A stretch of DNA of 64,000 nucleotides from Papio anubis (taxonomy: Eukaryota; Chordata; Mammalia; Primates; Cercopithecidae). Shown in pieces: positions 34,448-46,660 of the stretch. Below the pieces are notes generated by a model. The model searched no databases. It saw only the letters and a program-made list of their open reading frames with translations, and was not told the origin of the DNA. The DNA lies in assembly GCF_008728515.1 (NCBI RefSeq), contig NC_044995.1, forward strand, positions 13,031,104 to 13,095,103, given 5' to 3'. Every line of letters starts with the position of its first letter. The stretch's first letter is position 1. Position numbers and translations under genes: made by a program.

Positions 34448-34751
34448 GGCCCGGTGCGGTGGCTCAAGCCTGTAATCCTAGCACTTTGGGAGGCCGAGAC
34501 GGGCGGATCACGAGGTCAGGAGATCGAGACCATCCTGGCTAACATGGTGAAATCCCGTCTCTACTAAAAAATACAAAAAACTAGCCGGGCGAGGTGGCGG
34601 GCGCCTGCAGTCCCAGCTACTCGGGAGGCTGAGGCAGGAGAATGGCCCGAACCCGGGAGGCGGAGCTTGCAGTGAGCTGAGATCCGGCCACTGCACTCCA
34701 GCCTGGGTGACAGACTGAGACTCCGTCTCAAAAAAAAAAAAAAAAAAAAAG
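34448..34751 (+). mobile_element. AluYR-type Alu (Old World monkey lineage)
   Basis: Forward Alu carrying GGCTCAAGCCTGTAAT, GGCCGAGACGGGCGGATCAC, AAACTAGCCGGGCGAGG and GAGATCCGGCCACTGC, a combination I associate with cercopithecid AluYR rather than human AluY. Imperfect flanks GATGCATTTT and GGTGCATTTT. It lies about 270 bases past the ZNF112 poly(A) site. Confidence 0.85.
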
Positions 34752-36430
34752 AGGTGCATTTTGTTGGTGAAAGTGAAAAATACAAGCTTGTCATTTAATA
34801 TATATCAAAATATTTATTAAGCCGCCCATATGTATCAAAATGTAAAATGTGCATGCCGATCTGGAAATCATAGAACAGTAATTTATAATTAAGCAATTTT
34901 AGCAGGAAGGAAGGATTTTACAATGATAGTAATGTTTTAAGCTGGAAGTAAATGTCCATCAATATGAATTTGGGTAAGTTTCTATATGTTCTATACTGTA
35001 GATCTACAGAAAGTATGATTTAGCTCTAAAATGACAAGAATAGGTCATGCATATTATTTGGTAAAAACCTGGATTGTACATTCATAATAACCAGCTAATT
35101 TAAGTCTGTTTACATGTATGTTCAAATATATGCTTATAGATAATGTGTGAAAGATTACTCATTATTATATATACAGTAGTTTTCTCTGGAAAGCAAAATT
35201 TTTGGCTTAGTGGTTTTTTTTGTGTGCTTTATTTAAAAATATTTGTAATGGACATTTACCAATTATACCAAAGCAGTGAACAGCTATTGATATTATCCCT
35301 TATACTTAAGAACTCATGATATGATTACTCGATTTCGTTGTATGACATTAGGACCAACAGTAAAGAATAAACCCCCTGAAGTTAATTTTTTAAATTTCCT
35401 GGATTTTTGAGAATACAGATAAATTAGGTATCCAGTAACTTTATATTTCTGTGAAATTTCCTTACGTCTCAAAATCCATGTTGCCTAGGATGTCCTAGTG
35501 CAATCCAGTTTTATAAATTGATGCTCACAGCTTTTCCATCAGATTTCCCCTTGCTGGATGAATATGGTGACCAAAGCACTGGCATAACTTGGCTTTCAAG
35601 GTGCTGGTTCAAGTTGCACAGTGTCATCAGAAATCCAGGGCTTCTAAAGCATGTCTTTGATATCATCACTTACAGGGGAGAGCTCATGGTGGTTTTATCA
35701 ATTGGAATGCTTTTAGTTCTAAGTAACAGAAAATTTAGAGTTGCCTAAACCAAAACTATTTCTTAGTTCATATAAATGAAAAGATACAGATAGTGTAAGG
35801 CTAGGGTCTGGGTAAGGTAGGGGGATTTTATATTGCTTTCCTTTAATTCTCTCACCTCTCTTTTCTTGTGAATTCTTGTCGTCACATTATTCACAGTATA
35901 GCAGCCTCACCTGCTTTCTTATTTCACAGCCGAAGGAAGAGATATTCTGTATCATTTTAGTCCTGTGTGGTTCTGGCTCCCTAAAATGCAAAATGCATAG
36001 AATCTGTCACACTCTGATTCCCACTAACAACTGAGACTAACCAAGACAACAAAGGACACTGCTGGTCCCCAGCCTACTCCTAGTGAGAAGCAACAGCAGG
36101 CTACCATGAGGAAAGGGAAGAACATGGAGAATCCTTCTGTGGCCCCAGTGCAAAGGGATGGCCAAAAGCTGAGGATGGGGCAACAGGAACACTGAGAAAA
36201 CTTTAGCACTCCAGTTCTCACCCTAAGCACAAGATAGCACTAGAGAAATTTGAAGCCAGTGGTACAACTAAGATATATATTGCAACAACAAAACCCAATT
36301 CCAGCTTAATTCCTGACAAGATTAATTCAGCACTCCACTCTGACATCCTAGCAGAACATGTGTGCCCAGTTTTAGGCAAAAATTAATGTTTTCTTCAGTC
36401 TCTACTGTTCTGTATATGTTTTCTGGCATT
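34752..36430. other. Intergenic, no recognised gene
   Basis: AT-rich sequence. 35640-35800 (TTTTAGTTCTAAGTAACAGAA) may be an old LINE or DNA-element piece. No exon or promoter is supported. Confidence 0.45.
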
Positions 36431-37620
36431 TTGTTTTAAAAATACAAGATCAAAAGTTGAGAACAATCTTCTGCCAATAGATAGCAGACCAATCAATAAA
36501 ACCACACTTATAGATAACCATATTTTGGAAATATTGGGGAATTTTACATAACTGATTGATGTACTAAAGACTCCAGTGAAAAGGGCAGATAATATGCATG
36601 AGCTGATAAGGATTTCAGTAAAATTTAATAGTCAAATGGGAAATGCTAGGAAAAGAAAATTTATGCTACTGCTTTTACTTTTATCAGAACGCTTTTGAAG
36701 GACTTATGAGTAGGCTCAACATAGTTAAGAAAAGTGTCAGAACTTGAATATAGGTCGATAGAAATCACAGAAAGTAAAACACAAAAAGAAAAAGTGTGAA
36801 GAAAACAATAGAAATCTAATATTTGCATACTTGGAAACCCAAGGGCAGGGGGAGAGAATGGGAAGAAAAGACATTTAAAGAGATAATGACTGAGAATTTT
36901 CCAAAAATAATAAGACTTCACCCAGATTCAAGAACCTCAGAATACCAAAGCAGTATTTTTTTTAAAAAAAGAACAAAACTAGATTATTGTCAAGTGGCTA
37001 AAAATGGATGGACAGTGCAAAGAAAATATTAATGGCAGACAGAGGAAAGGGACACATTACATGTAAGAAGCAGAATGAGAAAAACATCAGACTTATCACA
37101 AACCATGCAAGCAAAAGACAATGGAGTTATATCTTTAACATTTAGAAACAACAACAAAAAATATGATCAATCAAAAATCTAAGCCTGGTGGAAAAAAATC
37201 TTTCAGAAGGTATGCGAAATAAAGACATTTTCAGATGAATGGAAGCTGATAGAATTCACTGTTAGCAGACCTGCACTGTAAGAGATATTTAGCATACCAG
37301 AAATAGACTTGGATCTACCAAAAGACATAACTATGAAAATAGTTATTTCAATCATTTTAAGTGTAAAATAATTTATTACTCCAAAATATAATTCAGTAAA
37401 GCAAAATTAGGAATGAGGTTTTATTAATTTAGAGGATATATAAAAGTAAGATGTTTTGTAAGAACACTGCAAAACAGGGAAGACAGAAATTAGAAATATA
37501 CCAGCAGAAATTAGAGGTATATGTTGGTACTCCATACATTAATTGGCATAATATGATTTGAAGATAGACTGTGAAAAAATATAGGAATATATTTTAAGCC
37601 CTAGAGTAACCATTTAAGAA
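36431..37620 (+). mobile_element. L1/HAL1 ORF1-type fragment, sense
   Basis: GAATTTTCCAAAAATAATAAG, CATGCAAGCAAAAGACAATGG, AAATAAAGACATTTTCAGATG and GCAGACCTGCACTGTAAGAG follow the order of L1 ORF1. Confidence 0.65.
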
Positions 37621-37639
37621 TTTTTTAAAGTACAACTCA

Positions 37640-39300
37640 TAAGTCAGCAGTAGAGATTAAATTCTGGTTCCAAAAATAGCAATGTAGAAGCAAGCTGGCT
37701 TCACTCCTTTCAATAGAAAACTAAAGACAAATATACAGCACCAAGATTATCACCAGCAATATCCCAGAACTCAAATAGAAGGAGACAGTTCCTGAGGATA
37801 CAAATAAGTGAAAAAAACTGAGCAGATGGTAAGAGAATTGGACTTTCCTATCCACATGCCCTTCCCCCTAATCTGCCTGGCACCAAGACTGTGGAAAATT
37901 TTCCCTGTCTCACAGTTTCTACACTGGAAAATGTTAAGGTGGACAACCAGCCTCCTCACCATCTTGGGTTCCCTGGCAGGAGACTTGTCCCTGACTCAAC
38001 CTACAGAGAGCATCAGGAGTAACTGAAGAGAGAAATATCCCTGAGGACAGCCAGAGACAAAGGAGGGAGGTGGGAATACTGCTCCCGTCATGGAAACTCT
38101 ATTCTGCAACTCAGCCAAAGGAGACAAAAATCAGAGTGGCTGTTCAGCATCACTACACTGTAGGTCCCCAATCATGAACCACTAGCCAGCTTTCTTACAA
38201 CTAGGATATCCTCTGTGGGACCTACCCCTTTTGGGATGGGTGGCACTATGATTATTTACTAGAACGGAGGCAAGCCTGGAGTTAATGTGCCATCTAGTAC
38301 CAAAAAGAAGTCAGTAACCTAGCAGGAAAGAAGAAAATCAACAGGTAAAATAAAAAGAATCTCTAGGGAGCCATATCCAATAAAAAACAAAACCAGCCAG
38401 ACAGAGAAAACTGGAATATGTAATCATTCGATGCAAAGACAGACACACATTCACAAGCAACAACAGCAAACAGGGAGCCATGGTGTCCCACAAATGGACA
38501 AAGCAAGGAACCAGTGACGGATCCTAACAGGAAGACAATATGTGAACTGTGACCAAGACTACAGAAGAGCTGTTTTAAGGAAACTCAGTAATCTCCAAGA
38601 TAGCACAGAGAAGCAATTCAGAAGTATATCAGAGAACCTGAACAGAGAATAAAATAATTTTTTAAAATCAGAAGTCTTGGAACTGAGAAATATGTTTGCT
38701 GAACTGAAACATGCATTAGAGGCTCTCAATAGCAGAATGTATCAAGCAGAAGAAAGAATCAGTGAGCTCAAATACAGGCTATTTGTAAATACACAGAAGA
38801 GAACAAAGAAGGAAAAAGAGCAAACATTGCCTGAAAGATACAGAAAATACCTCAAATGACCAAAACTAAGAATTATCGATGTTCAGGAGGGAGTTGAGCA
38901 AGAGCAAGGAATAGAAAGTGTATTCAACAAAATAACAGAAAACCTTCCAAAATTTAAGAAAGAGATGAATATGCAGGTACAGGGAAGTAATAGAACAGCA
39001 AACAGATTTGACCCAACTAAGACTACCCCAAGGCATGTAATAAACTCTCATAGGTCAAGGAGAAAGAATTCTAAAAGCAGCAAGAAAAAAACAAGCAAAT
39101 CACATATAAAGGAGCTCCAATTCATCTGGCAAAAGACTTCTTAACAGAAGCCATACAGGCCAGGAGGAAGTGGAGAGACATTTTCAAAGTGCTGGAACAA
39201 AACAAAACAAAACAAAACAAATCTATCATCCAAGAATACTGTATCTAGCAAAGTTATCCTTCAAATATGAAGGAGAGATAAAGTCTTTGTCAATGTCTGG
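37640..39300 (+). mobile_element. L1 5' region and ORF1, sense
   Basis: 5' UTR-like sequence is followed from about 38640 by ORF1 (CAAGCAGAAGAAAGAATCAG, GCCATACAGGCCAGGAGG, ATCATCCAAGAATACTGTATC). It includes an AAAAC run at 39206-39231. The element stops before ORF2. Confidence 0.65.
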
Positions 39301-39949
39301 AAATGTTTAAGGCCCCGGTTTGGGTTCAAGCCTGCTGGAAAAATGTGCAGCTGGTTGGGTCACAGAGTGGTCAAAGCATTCTGTGATTTTTGATCAGGAC
39401 ACAGAAAAAGAGGGTGACTGGAGGACTCTACATTAGCCATTTGTGTGTACTGGACACTTCTTTGGAGGACTACCTTTTGAAATTCTTTGCCCATTTTAAG
39501 TTGGGTCTTTTCTTCTCATTGTCTTCCACATGCTAAATGTTATATAACAGTCTCCTCCATTGCTGCCTGTAATGTAAAACCATCTTGGGAAGGAGATCCT
39601 GGGAAAACGGTAGATGCTTGCTTTTCTTCTTCAATACAGACAAGTTGTTAGAAGGGGTTGTTGGTGATGCCAAGTTAATAACAGCCAACCCAACACAGGG
39701 ATCTAACGGTTTGAAGAATAGCAAGAGTCTTAACATTAGAATCCATACATGTGTGTGTTCAGACCCTTTATGTGATACTGCAATTAGGGCTATGGTAAGA
39801 TTTTACCTCCTTGGAGACAATAAAAGTGCCCACACAGCTGAATATCCCTAACAGTGATATGTGAGATAAATAATATTTCACTGTGTGAACAAAACCAAAG
39901 GATTAGAAATCAGAGAGAGGAAACCCCAACAACACATATTGCAAAATAT
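39301..39949. other. Intergenic, unidentified
   Basis: An 88-codon + strand frame (39585-39851) has no recognised similarity or splice context. Confidence 0.4.
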
Positions 39950-40720
39950 ATATATATAAAATAGAAAAAAATGTCATAATGAACAGGTAAGTCACTAAAA
40001 GTTCAAATTGACAGTGAAAATATGTAAAGATACCCAACCATCTTAGTAACTAGGGAAGTCAAAACTACAACCAGATCTATTTTTATCCCTTAAGGTTGTC
40101 AAAATTTTGTTTTGTTTTGTTTTGAGATAGAGCTTCACTCTATTGCCCAGACAGGAGTGCAGTGGCATGGTATCGGCTCACTGCAATCTCCGCCTTCCAG
40201 GTACAAGTGATTCTCATGTCTCAGCTTCCCAAGTAGCTGGAATTACAGTCATGCACCACCATATCTGGCTAATATGTTTTTTTAGTAGAGATGGGGTTTC
40301 ACCATGTTGGCCAGGCTGGTCTCGAACTCCTGACCTCAGATGATCTGCCCACCTCGGCCTCCCAAAGTGCTGGGATTAGAGGTGTGAGCCACTGCGCCCT
40401 GCCAGGTTGTCTAAATTTTTTCAAGAAAATGTGGTGAATCTGCTACTCTCATAAACTGTTTGTGGGAGTGGAAACTAGTGCAGTTGCTTTGAGGAATTAA
40501 TTAGCAGTAGCTATTAAAAGTTTAAATATGCTTACCACATGACCTAGCAATTGCATTTTTTCTGCGCCTCCCATGGAGAATGCTCACACCTCATAGGAGG
40601 GCATGAATGAGACGTTTATTGCAGCTTTTTTGTAATAGTGGAAAAAGTGAAAATAATTTCAATGTCTTTCATCATATAAACTGTATAAACAGATTTGCAA
40701 AATATTATGTAGCATATAAG
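39950..40720 (+). mobile_element. L1/HAL1 fragment, sense, split by an Alu
   Basis: Before the Alu TAGGGAAGTCAAAACTACAACC, and after it CTACTCTCATAAACTG and CACATGACCTAGCAATTGC, are end-of-ORF2 signatures in order. Confidence 0.6.
40108..40403 (-). mobile_element. Alu
   Basis: Reverse Alu. Target duplication AGGTTGTCAAAATTT (40093-40107) and AGGTTGTCTAAATTT (from 40404). Confidence 0.93.
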
Positions 40721-41277
40721 GTGAATGATGTTCTTTAAGTCTTACAAGGGTACACATTCTACACATTTAAATGCATATAAACGAGTCCAGAATAGTAATA
40801 AATTAAAAAATAAAAATAAAAAAGAGTCCAGAAGAATAGATACTAAACTGATAATGATCTCTACCTTAAAGACAGGGAATGAAGAGTACTGGGCAGCTGT
40901 GGTGGTCGAAGGAGATGTTAACTGTATCTTTAGTATTATAATAATTTAAAAGAAAATAGTAGATTATCATTTTGTAATTTAAAAATATTAATACTAATAA
41001 TATCATTACTACTGATAGGGGAAATCGAGTTAACAAATACCCAGTTATATGATAGAAGTGGAAAATGCAATTTCTCAATCCGGAATCCATGAAAGAAGTA
41101 TTGCTTAGCTAAGCATGGTACCAAGAGAAATATGCACTGACTGGGTGATGTGTCAAAGATTAGCAGCCTTTAGAGAAAGGAGCCTTTTGCCCAAAGAGAA
41201 GCATTGTTACAGGTTGCATTCCCTGGGAAGTAGACTCTGAAATGGACAGTAGCACTCAGGTGGTGCAAATGTATTAC

Positions 41278-42318
41278 AAATATCAAGAAAAGTATAATTT
41301 GAAGTGGAGCATGAAGATGTGACAAAATGGCTACAATTTCATGATAAAACTTGATAAGGAGTTATTTCTTAAGGATGAACAAAGAAAGTGGTTTCATGAA
41401 ATGGAATCTACTTTTAGTGAGGATGCTGTGAGCACTGTTGACATGACAACAAAGGATTTAGAATATAATGTAAACCTAGTCGATAAAGCAGTGGCAGGGT
41501 TTGAGAAGACTGACTCCAATTTTGAGAGATGTTCTACTGTGGGTAAAAAGCGATCAAACACCATCACATGCTACAGAGAAATCTTTCATGAAAGGAAGAG
41601 TCAATCACTGGGGCAAACTTCATTGTTGTCTTATTTTAAGAAATTTCCACAGCCACCCCAGCCTTCAGCAACTACCACCCTGATCAGCAGCCATACACAT
41701 CAAGACAAGACCCTCTCCCAGAAAAAAGATTACACAACTCACAGAAGGCTCAAATGATTGTTAGCATTTTTTTATCAACAAAGTATTTTTAAATTAAGGT
41801 ATGTACATTGCTTTTGTTTCTTTTTTCTTTTTTTTCTTTTTTTTTTTTTTTTTTGAGACAGAGTCTCACTCTGTCGCCCAGGCTGGAGTGCAGTAGCACG
41901 ATCTCGGCTCACTGCAAGCTCTGCCTCCTGAGTTCACGCCATTCTCCTGCCTCAGCCTCCCAAGTAGCTGGGGCTACAGGCGCCCGCCACCATGCCTGGG
42001 TAATTTTTTTGTACTTTTAGTAGAGACAGGCTTTCACCGTGTTAGCCAGGATGGTCTCGATCTCCTAACCTCATGATCCGCCCGTCTCAGCCTCCCAAAG
42101 TGCTGGGATTACAGGCGTGAGCCACCGTGCCTGGCCGTACATTGCCTTTTTTTTAGACATAATGCTATTACACAGGTAAATGGTATGTTTACAGTATAGT
42201 ATAAACATAACTTTTATGTGCACTAAGAAACCAAAAAAATCATGTGACTCACTTTATTGAGATACTCATTTTATTGCGGTGGTCTGGACCCAAACCTGCA
42301 ATATCTCCCAGGTATGCA
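41278..42318 (+). mobile_element. Tigger1 DNA transposon, 3' part with transposase remnant
   Basis: A + strand frame (41341-41757) encodes a Tigger-like C-terminal region: MTTKDLEYNVNLVDKAVAGF, CYREIFHERKSQS, QTSLLSYFKKFPQPPQPSAT. The sequence then runs through typical Tigger1 3' sequence to the terminal GCAATATCTCCCAGGTATGC. The 5' two thirds are missing. An Alu (41816-42136) splits it. Confidence 0.85.
41816..42136 (-). mobile_element. Alu inside the Tigger1
   Basis: Reverse Alu. Flanks GTACATTGCTTTT (41803-41815) and GTACATTGCCTTTT (42137 onward) are the target duplication. Confidence 0.95.
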
Positions 42319-42334
42319 CATATTAAGAAAACTT

Positions 42335-42640
42335 TGGTCAAGTAAGGTGGTCATGCCTGTAATCCTCTGCACTTTGGAAGGCTGAGGTGGGAGGATTAGG
42401 ATTGCTTGAGGCTAAGAGTTAGAGACCAGCCTCTGCCACATAGGAAGACTCCATTTCTACAAAAAAATTACGTTAAAAAATTATCCAGGCATGGTGGTAC
42501 ATGCCTGTAGTCCTAGCTACTCAAGAGGCTGAAGCAGGAGGATTACTTGAGCCCAGGAGTTTAAAGTTACAGTGAGCTATGATGATTTCACCAGTGCACT
42601 CCAATGTAGGCAACAGAATGAGACCCTGTCTCTAAACAAA
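42335..42640 (+). mobile_element. AluJ-like
   Basis: Strongly diverged forward Alu (GGCTGAGGTGGGAGGATTAG, ACTTGAGCCCAGGAGTTTAA). Confidence 0.85.
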
Positions 42641-42744
42641 ATACTTTCTGCCCTGAGGTTCATAAAGGTATTAGCCCATATTATTAAGTGGTGTAATTAC
42701 TTCTGGAACTAATTACCCAGTGTTAGGTCAAACTTCACAGATTA

Positions 42745-43445
42745 AGCGCACAGTCCTCATAAGACTTTTTTCATTCCAAACTGCAAGTTCAAGGGTTTCC
42801 ATGCCACCCTCACTTCTGACCAGCTGACCACTTCTGATCACTAGCCTCTCAGGTTTAATAATGTACTGAAACAACTCACAGAACCCAGGAAAATTATATT
42901 TATTAATTACAGCTTTATTATAACAAAAGGATACAAATCAAAACCAACCAAAGGTAGAAAATGCATAGGGCAAGGTCTGGGAGGGTTCCAGATAGAAAAT
43001 TCCATGGTTCTTTCTCTTGGAATCAGGACACATTACCCTCCCAGCACACAGCTGTATGAGAATACTTGCCAACCAAAGTCGTCTATCCAAGCTTGTGTTC
43101 ATAGATTTTATTAGGGCTTTATTACATAGGTGTGATTGAGAACTGACGTGTAACTCAATCTCTAGCCCCCATCCTCTACACAGGCTGATGTTATTTGGCT
43201 CAGAGTCGTAAACTTCAAATCACATGATCGATCTGTCTGGTGTAACCAGCACCTATCTGAAGTAATCTCACTAGCATAACTTATCTAGAGGCCCATGATG
43301 TGTCTCTGTCAGAGACAATCTGTCAGATAGAGTGTGAGTGGCCCACTGTGAATAACAAACAGCTTCTATAATTCAGGATATTTTAAGAGTTTAAATGCCA
43401 TCTCCCAGGAACTAGGGACAGAGGCCAAAAAAGTTGGAGAAATCC
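42745..43445 (-). mobile_element. LTR remnant, antisense, similar family to 21168-21800
   Basis: CAACTCACAGAACCCAGGAAA, GCTTTATTATAACAAAAGG and GGCAAGGTCTGGGAGGGTTCC follow the same order as the intron 3 LTR. No internal region is seen. Confidence 0.5.
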
Positions 43446-43639
43446 AGAATGTGTAACATCATAACAACTGACCTAATTCCTTCAACAGGCCAGGGTCTGA
43501 AAAAGGGGATGATGCAGTAGTGTTCAATAATAAATACACCTAAGTAGATAAATAAAATGAATGGACTGGATATTGATTTGACAAACCAGTCATAAGATAC
43601 TTTTAGGTAATCAGGAAATTTTTAAAGCAGATTGGGTAT

Positions 43640-44180
43640 GTAAAGGAAAATAAAAATCTCAGGATCCTCCAAACTTAGGCAAATGTGGAGATTAAGCCCT
43701 GGAGTTCATGAATTGTAATACCCTCTTCCAAATGAACAGCTGTGCATTAGCCCGATCCCCATGAAAGGTGAAAAGCCTTAGGTATTTGGGAAGAGCTTTC
43801 CCCATAGATCATTCATAAGTAAACTTATGTGCAAGTAAAACCTTGCACTCTTTCTCCAAGCCCATGTGTGATACGATTCTTCTGGTACACCAAGGCAAGA
43901 ATCTCTGGGATACAAGACCCCTCTTGTGCTTGCGATAAGGCAGGGGTCTAATTGAGCTAACACAAGCCTCCTATGGATGGCTAAACTAAAAAAGTACCCT
44001 GTGAAACACGCCCACTGGGGCTTCAGGAGCTGTAAACATTCACCCCTAGACACTGTCGTTGGATTGGAGCTCTGCAACCTGCCGTGTGCAGGCTCCCTCT
44101 AGAGGTTTGAGCAGCTGGGCACGAAGAAACGAGCCACACCCCCATTACATGCCCTGGGAGGGGGACAAGCGAACTTTTCC
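43640..44180. mobile_element. Possible ERV1-type LTR remnant
   Basis: TTCTTCTGGTACACCAAGGC, CTGGGGCTTCAGGAGCTG, TAAACATTCACCCCTAGAC and GGTTTGAGCAGCTGGG recall a retroviral LTR, but I cannot name the family. Confidence 0.4.
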
Positions 44181-44889
44181 CGTTTCATCACAATTTACTT
44201 TCGGCACTAACATGATTGTTCAGCTGTCTTCATCAGCAGGCCTTTATTCGAGGAGATTCCTGCCCAAGCAAACTGTTTAATTGTTCATTATGCTTCCGCA
44301 GAGACCCATCAAATTTTCAATCTCTTCCAAAGAAAGTACCAAAAATCCTTGCTATATCCACCAATCCCGGACTGTAGTATCATGATCATTATGCAATACT
44401 AATAAAATCCCTTGCAATGAAAGACCCGCCTTAAACATCCAGTTCTCAATCAGTTCCAACCTTGCCTTGACACTTTCTCTGTGAAGGTGCCAACGCTCCG
44501 TCGAAGTGTTGTCCTCCATTGCTGCAATCAGCAACAAATTCCGTTGTTTGTCTTATCAACAGGTTGAGTTGATGATATTCGGGGAGCCGGCATTTGACAC
44601 AAGTTTGAGATCTGGTATTCCTTAACGTTCGGCGTCCATCGGAGCTCAGCCTAAGTCACTTTTACGCTTCCCATTTTTAGCCTACCCTTTGTTTCTGCTA
44701 AAAATTTTGGTTTCTAGCTTATTTTCATAATACAAGCTGAACTTTTCACTTTTATATGCCATCACTTTAAAAATTTTACAATTATTTTCTCATGAATTTT
44801 TAAAATGAATAAAACTAAAAGGAATCTGACAGTAGTAGCGCCAGAGAAGTGTCTCAAACCCAACCGGCTTGAGTCAAAACAAAACCCAG
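44181..44889. other. Upstream flank of ZNF235
   Basis: 44600-44695 matches the block upstream of ZNF112 (2885-2970). A 61-codon - strand frame at 44537-44352 (MEDNTSTERWHLHRESVKAR) looks protein-like but is unidentified. Confidence 0.45.
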
Positions 44890-45061
44890 CTGGTGGGAAG
44901 CGCGACCCTTGGAGCATTCTGGGAACTGTAGTCCAGGAGTGAGAGAACTCTGAGACGCTTCCGCTTAGGAATTCTGGGAAGTGGAGTCCACGAACCGTGG
45001 GCACTCGCAGGCACTTCCGCTCCAGGAAGGCGAGGTCGGACCTGAGATAGCTCCCAGGGAG
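44890..45061 (+). promoter_or_regulatory. ZNF235: ZNF235 CpG-rich promoter and non-coding exon 1
   Basis: Two ZNF143-like motifs, GCATTCTGGGAACTGTAGT (44913-44931, near perfect) and GAATTCTGGGAAGTGGAGT (44969-44987), are each followed by an ETS-type CTTCCGCT (44958-44965 and 45014-45021). The exon 1 donor is GGGAG|GTGAGT at 45061/45062. The order and spacing mirror the ZNF112 promoter. The CpG-rich zone continues to about 45280 in intron 1. The start site is not resolved. Confidence 0.78.
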
Positions 45062-45339
45062 GTGAGTCAGCTCCGGGTCTCCAAGACTTCTCCGAGCCCT
45101 CTTGGCCTGGGCGTGGGGCCAGCGATGAACCGGTCCTTGGCTTGGGGAAGAGAAGCTGTGGCCCGCGCTCGAGGGCAGGGTTGGGAGACTGCGGGAGTTT
45201 GCGTCCCCTCGGCGGAACCTCTTGCGTTGGGGGCGGGCTTGCGTCGTGCTTCGAGGTTGAGGGTCTCCCGCCCTCTCTGCTGCCCTAGCCAGCCTCACGC
45301 ACATACCAGCCAGTCCTGCCTGCTCCTCGCGGCAAAATA

Positions 45340-45480
45340 TTGGGCAAGTTACTTAATCTCTCCTTGTCTCAGTTTCCTCGTGCCTGTAAAGGGTTAGTGC
45401 GTTCCCAGTGATGTTCTTGTGAGAATTAAATGAGATTTTATAGAAATAAGCTTAAAACCAGTGCATAGGAAAATGTTGGA
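45340..45480 (+). mobile_element. MIR in ZNF235 intron 1
   Basis: GGGCAAGTTACTTAATCTCT, TCTCAGTTTCCTCGTGCCTG and GTGAGAATTAAATGAGATTT are MIR. It sits about 280 bases after the exon 1 donor, as in ZNF112. Confidence 0.75.
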
Positions 45481-46597
45481 TGCCGCCGTTAATTCTGTTA
45501 TACTCAAAAATACGCCTGTTGTTTGGAAACTCCTCTGAACCTGGGATGGGGTCGGAGATCCAGCTACGGAGCCGCTGTCCCTTCTCTAATCCTTGCCTGA
45601 GGTGGGGCCGTTCCTGGATTCTTGTACTTTTCTAGCCTCTTGACAGGAGATTAGTTCCAGCCGGAGCCTGGGGAATGTCCTCTGTGTTTTATCTCAGAGA
45701 AGCTATCGTCATTACAGATTTGCAGAGTGCCAGAGGTGTCCTGAGGAGCTAATAAATGTTCAGTATGTGGTTATAACCAGTAATCCCGTGTGGTTAACTT
45801 AAGTGTAACAGCATTTCTTAGAGAGTTTTAGGGTTTTAGTAGTCATTGCTTTCATGCATATGGAAAAAGAGACTTTCTTGAGGCTCCTCCAGCTGAGTAA
45901 CATTTGCAAGTAATTACATCTATTGGAGGAAAAAAAAATCCGTAGCAGTTTAACTGTCATTACCAACGGACCTAATTATGTTAGACAACCAATCACAGTT
46001 ACAGACTTTTCTGAGGGTCATGGTAACTCACAGGACAGAGCAATTATCTTTGAGTTCTGGGTTTCTTGAAAAATTCATTTTCTAGAAAGCATACTCAAAA
46101 GGGCAGTTTTATGAAGCATAATAGCACTTGCTTGTCAGAAGCTGCAGGAAATAGAGAATACAGGCATTATTTTCCCCATTTACAGGTGACTGAATTAAGG
46201 CACAGAGAGATTAATAATTCACTTAAGGTTTATACTGCTTATACTGTTTATACTGATCAGTAGAAAATAAGTAGAAATGCCTAAATTTGAAGCCAGGCAT
46301 TTTGGCTCTGTTACATTACCCTGCCTGTCTTTGTCTCATTTCCTTGGAGACTAAGATTCAGAAGGAGTACGCAGGGAGCTGCATTTGATTTAGGTCTGTT
46401 AATATGAAATGTTCATGAACAAAAGCAGCTGGGTGAGGGGGCCCAGTGGTAGCTGGGATCCAGCTCCCGTTCTCACTAAGCTGTGTGTAACTGTGCCTGC
46501 CTAGAGAAAGGGAGACCTTTCTCTAAAGTGCCACATAAAGTGCCATGTTGACTAGTGGCATCCCTAACCTATCTCATGATGCCTTTCCCTCCCCCAG
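45481..46597. other. Rest of ZNF235 intron 1
   Basis: 45537-45600 (GAACCTGGGATGGGGTCGG) aligns with ZNF112 4201-4260 (GAACCCAGGATGGGGTCAG). No other element is named. Confidence 0.55.
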
Positions 46598-46660
46598 GTT
46601 CACTCCCCCGGAACTCTGCCTTTTCCCGGAAGGAAGAGGGGGAAAATGACCAAGTTCCAG
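46598..46660 (+). CDS. ZNF235: ZNF235 exon 2, start-codon exon (MTKFQ)
   Basis: The acceptor is CCTCCCCCAG at 46597 with a good pyrimidine tract. ATG at 46646 opens MTKFQ, and the exon ends at CAG|GTAAGT, a near-ideal donor. It aligns with ZNF112 exon 2 including part of the UTR (GAAAATGACCAARTTCCAG). Confidence 0.9.

Noticed and set aside
39585..39851. 88-codon + strand frame
   Set aside because: No similarity, no splice or promoter context, and flanked by L1 debris.
44762..45304. 180-codon - strand frame over the ZNF235 CpG region
   Set aside because: Same reason as for ZNF112; Pro/Arg/Ser-rich composition and no recognised protein.
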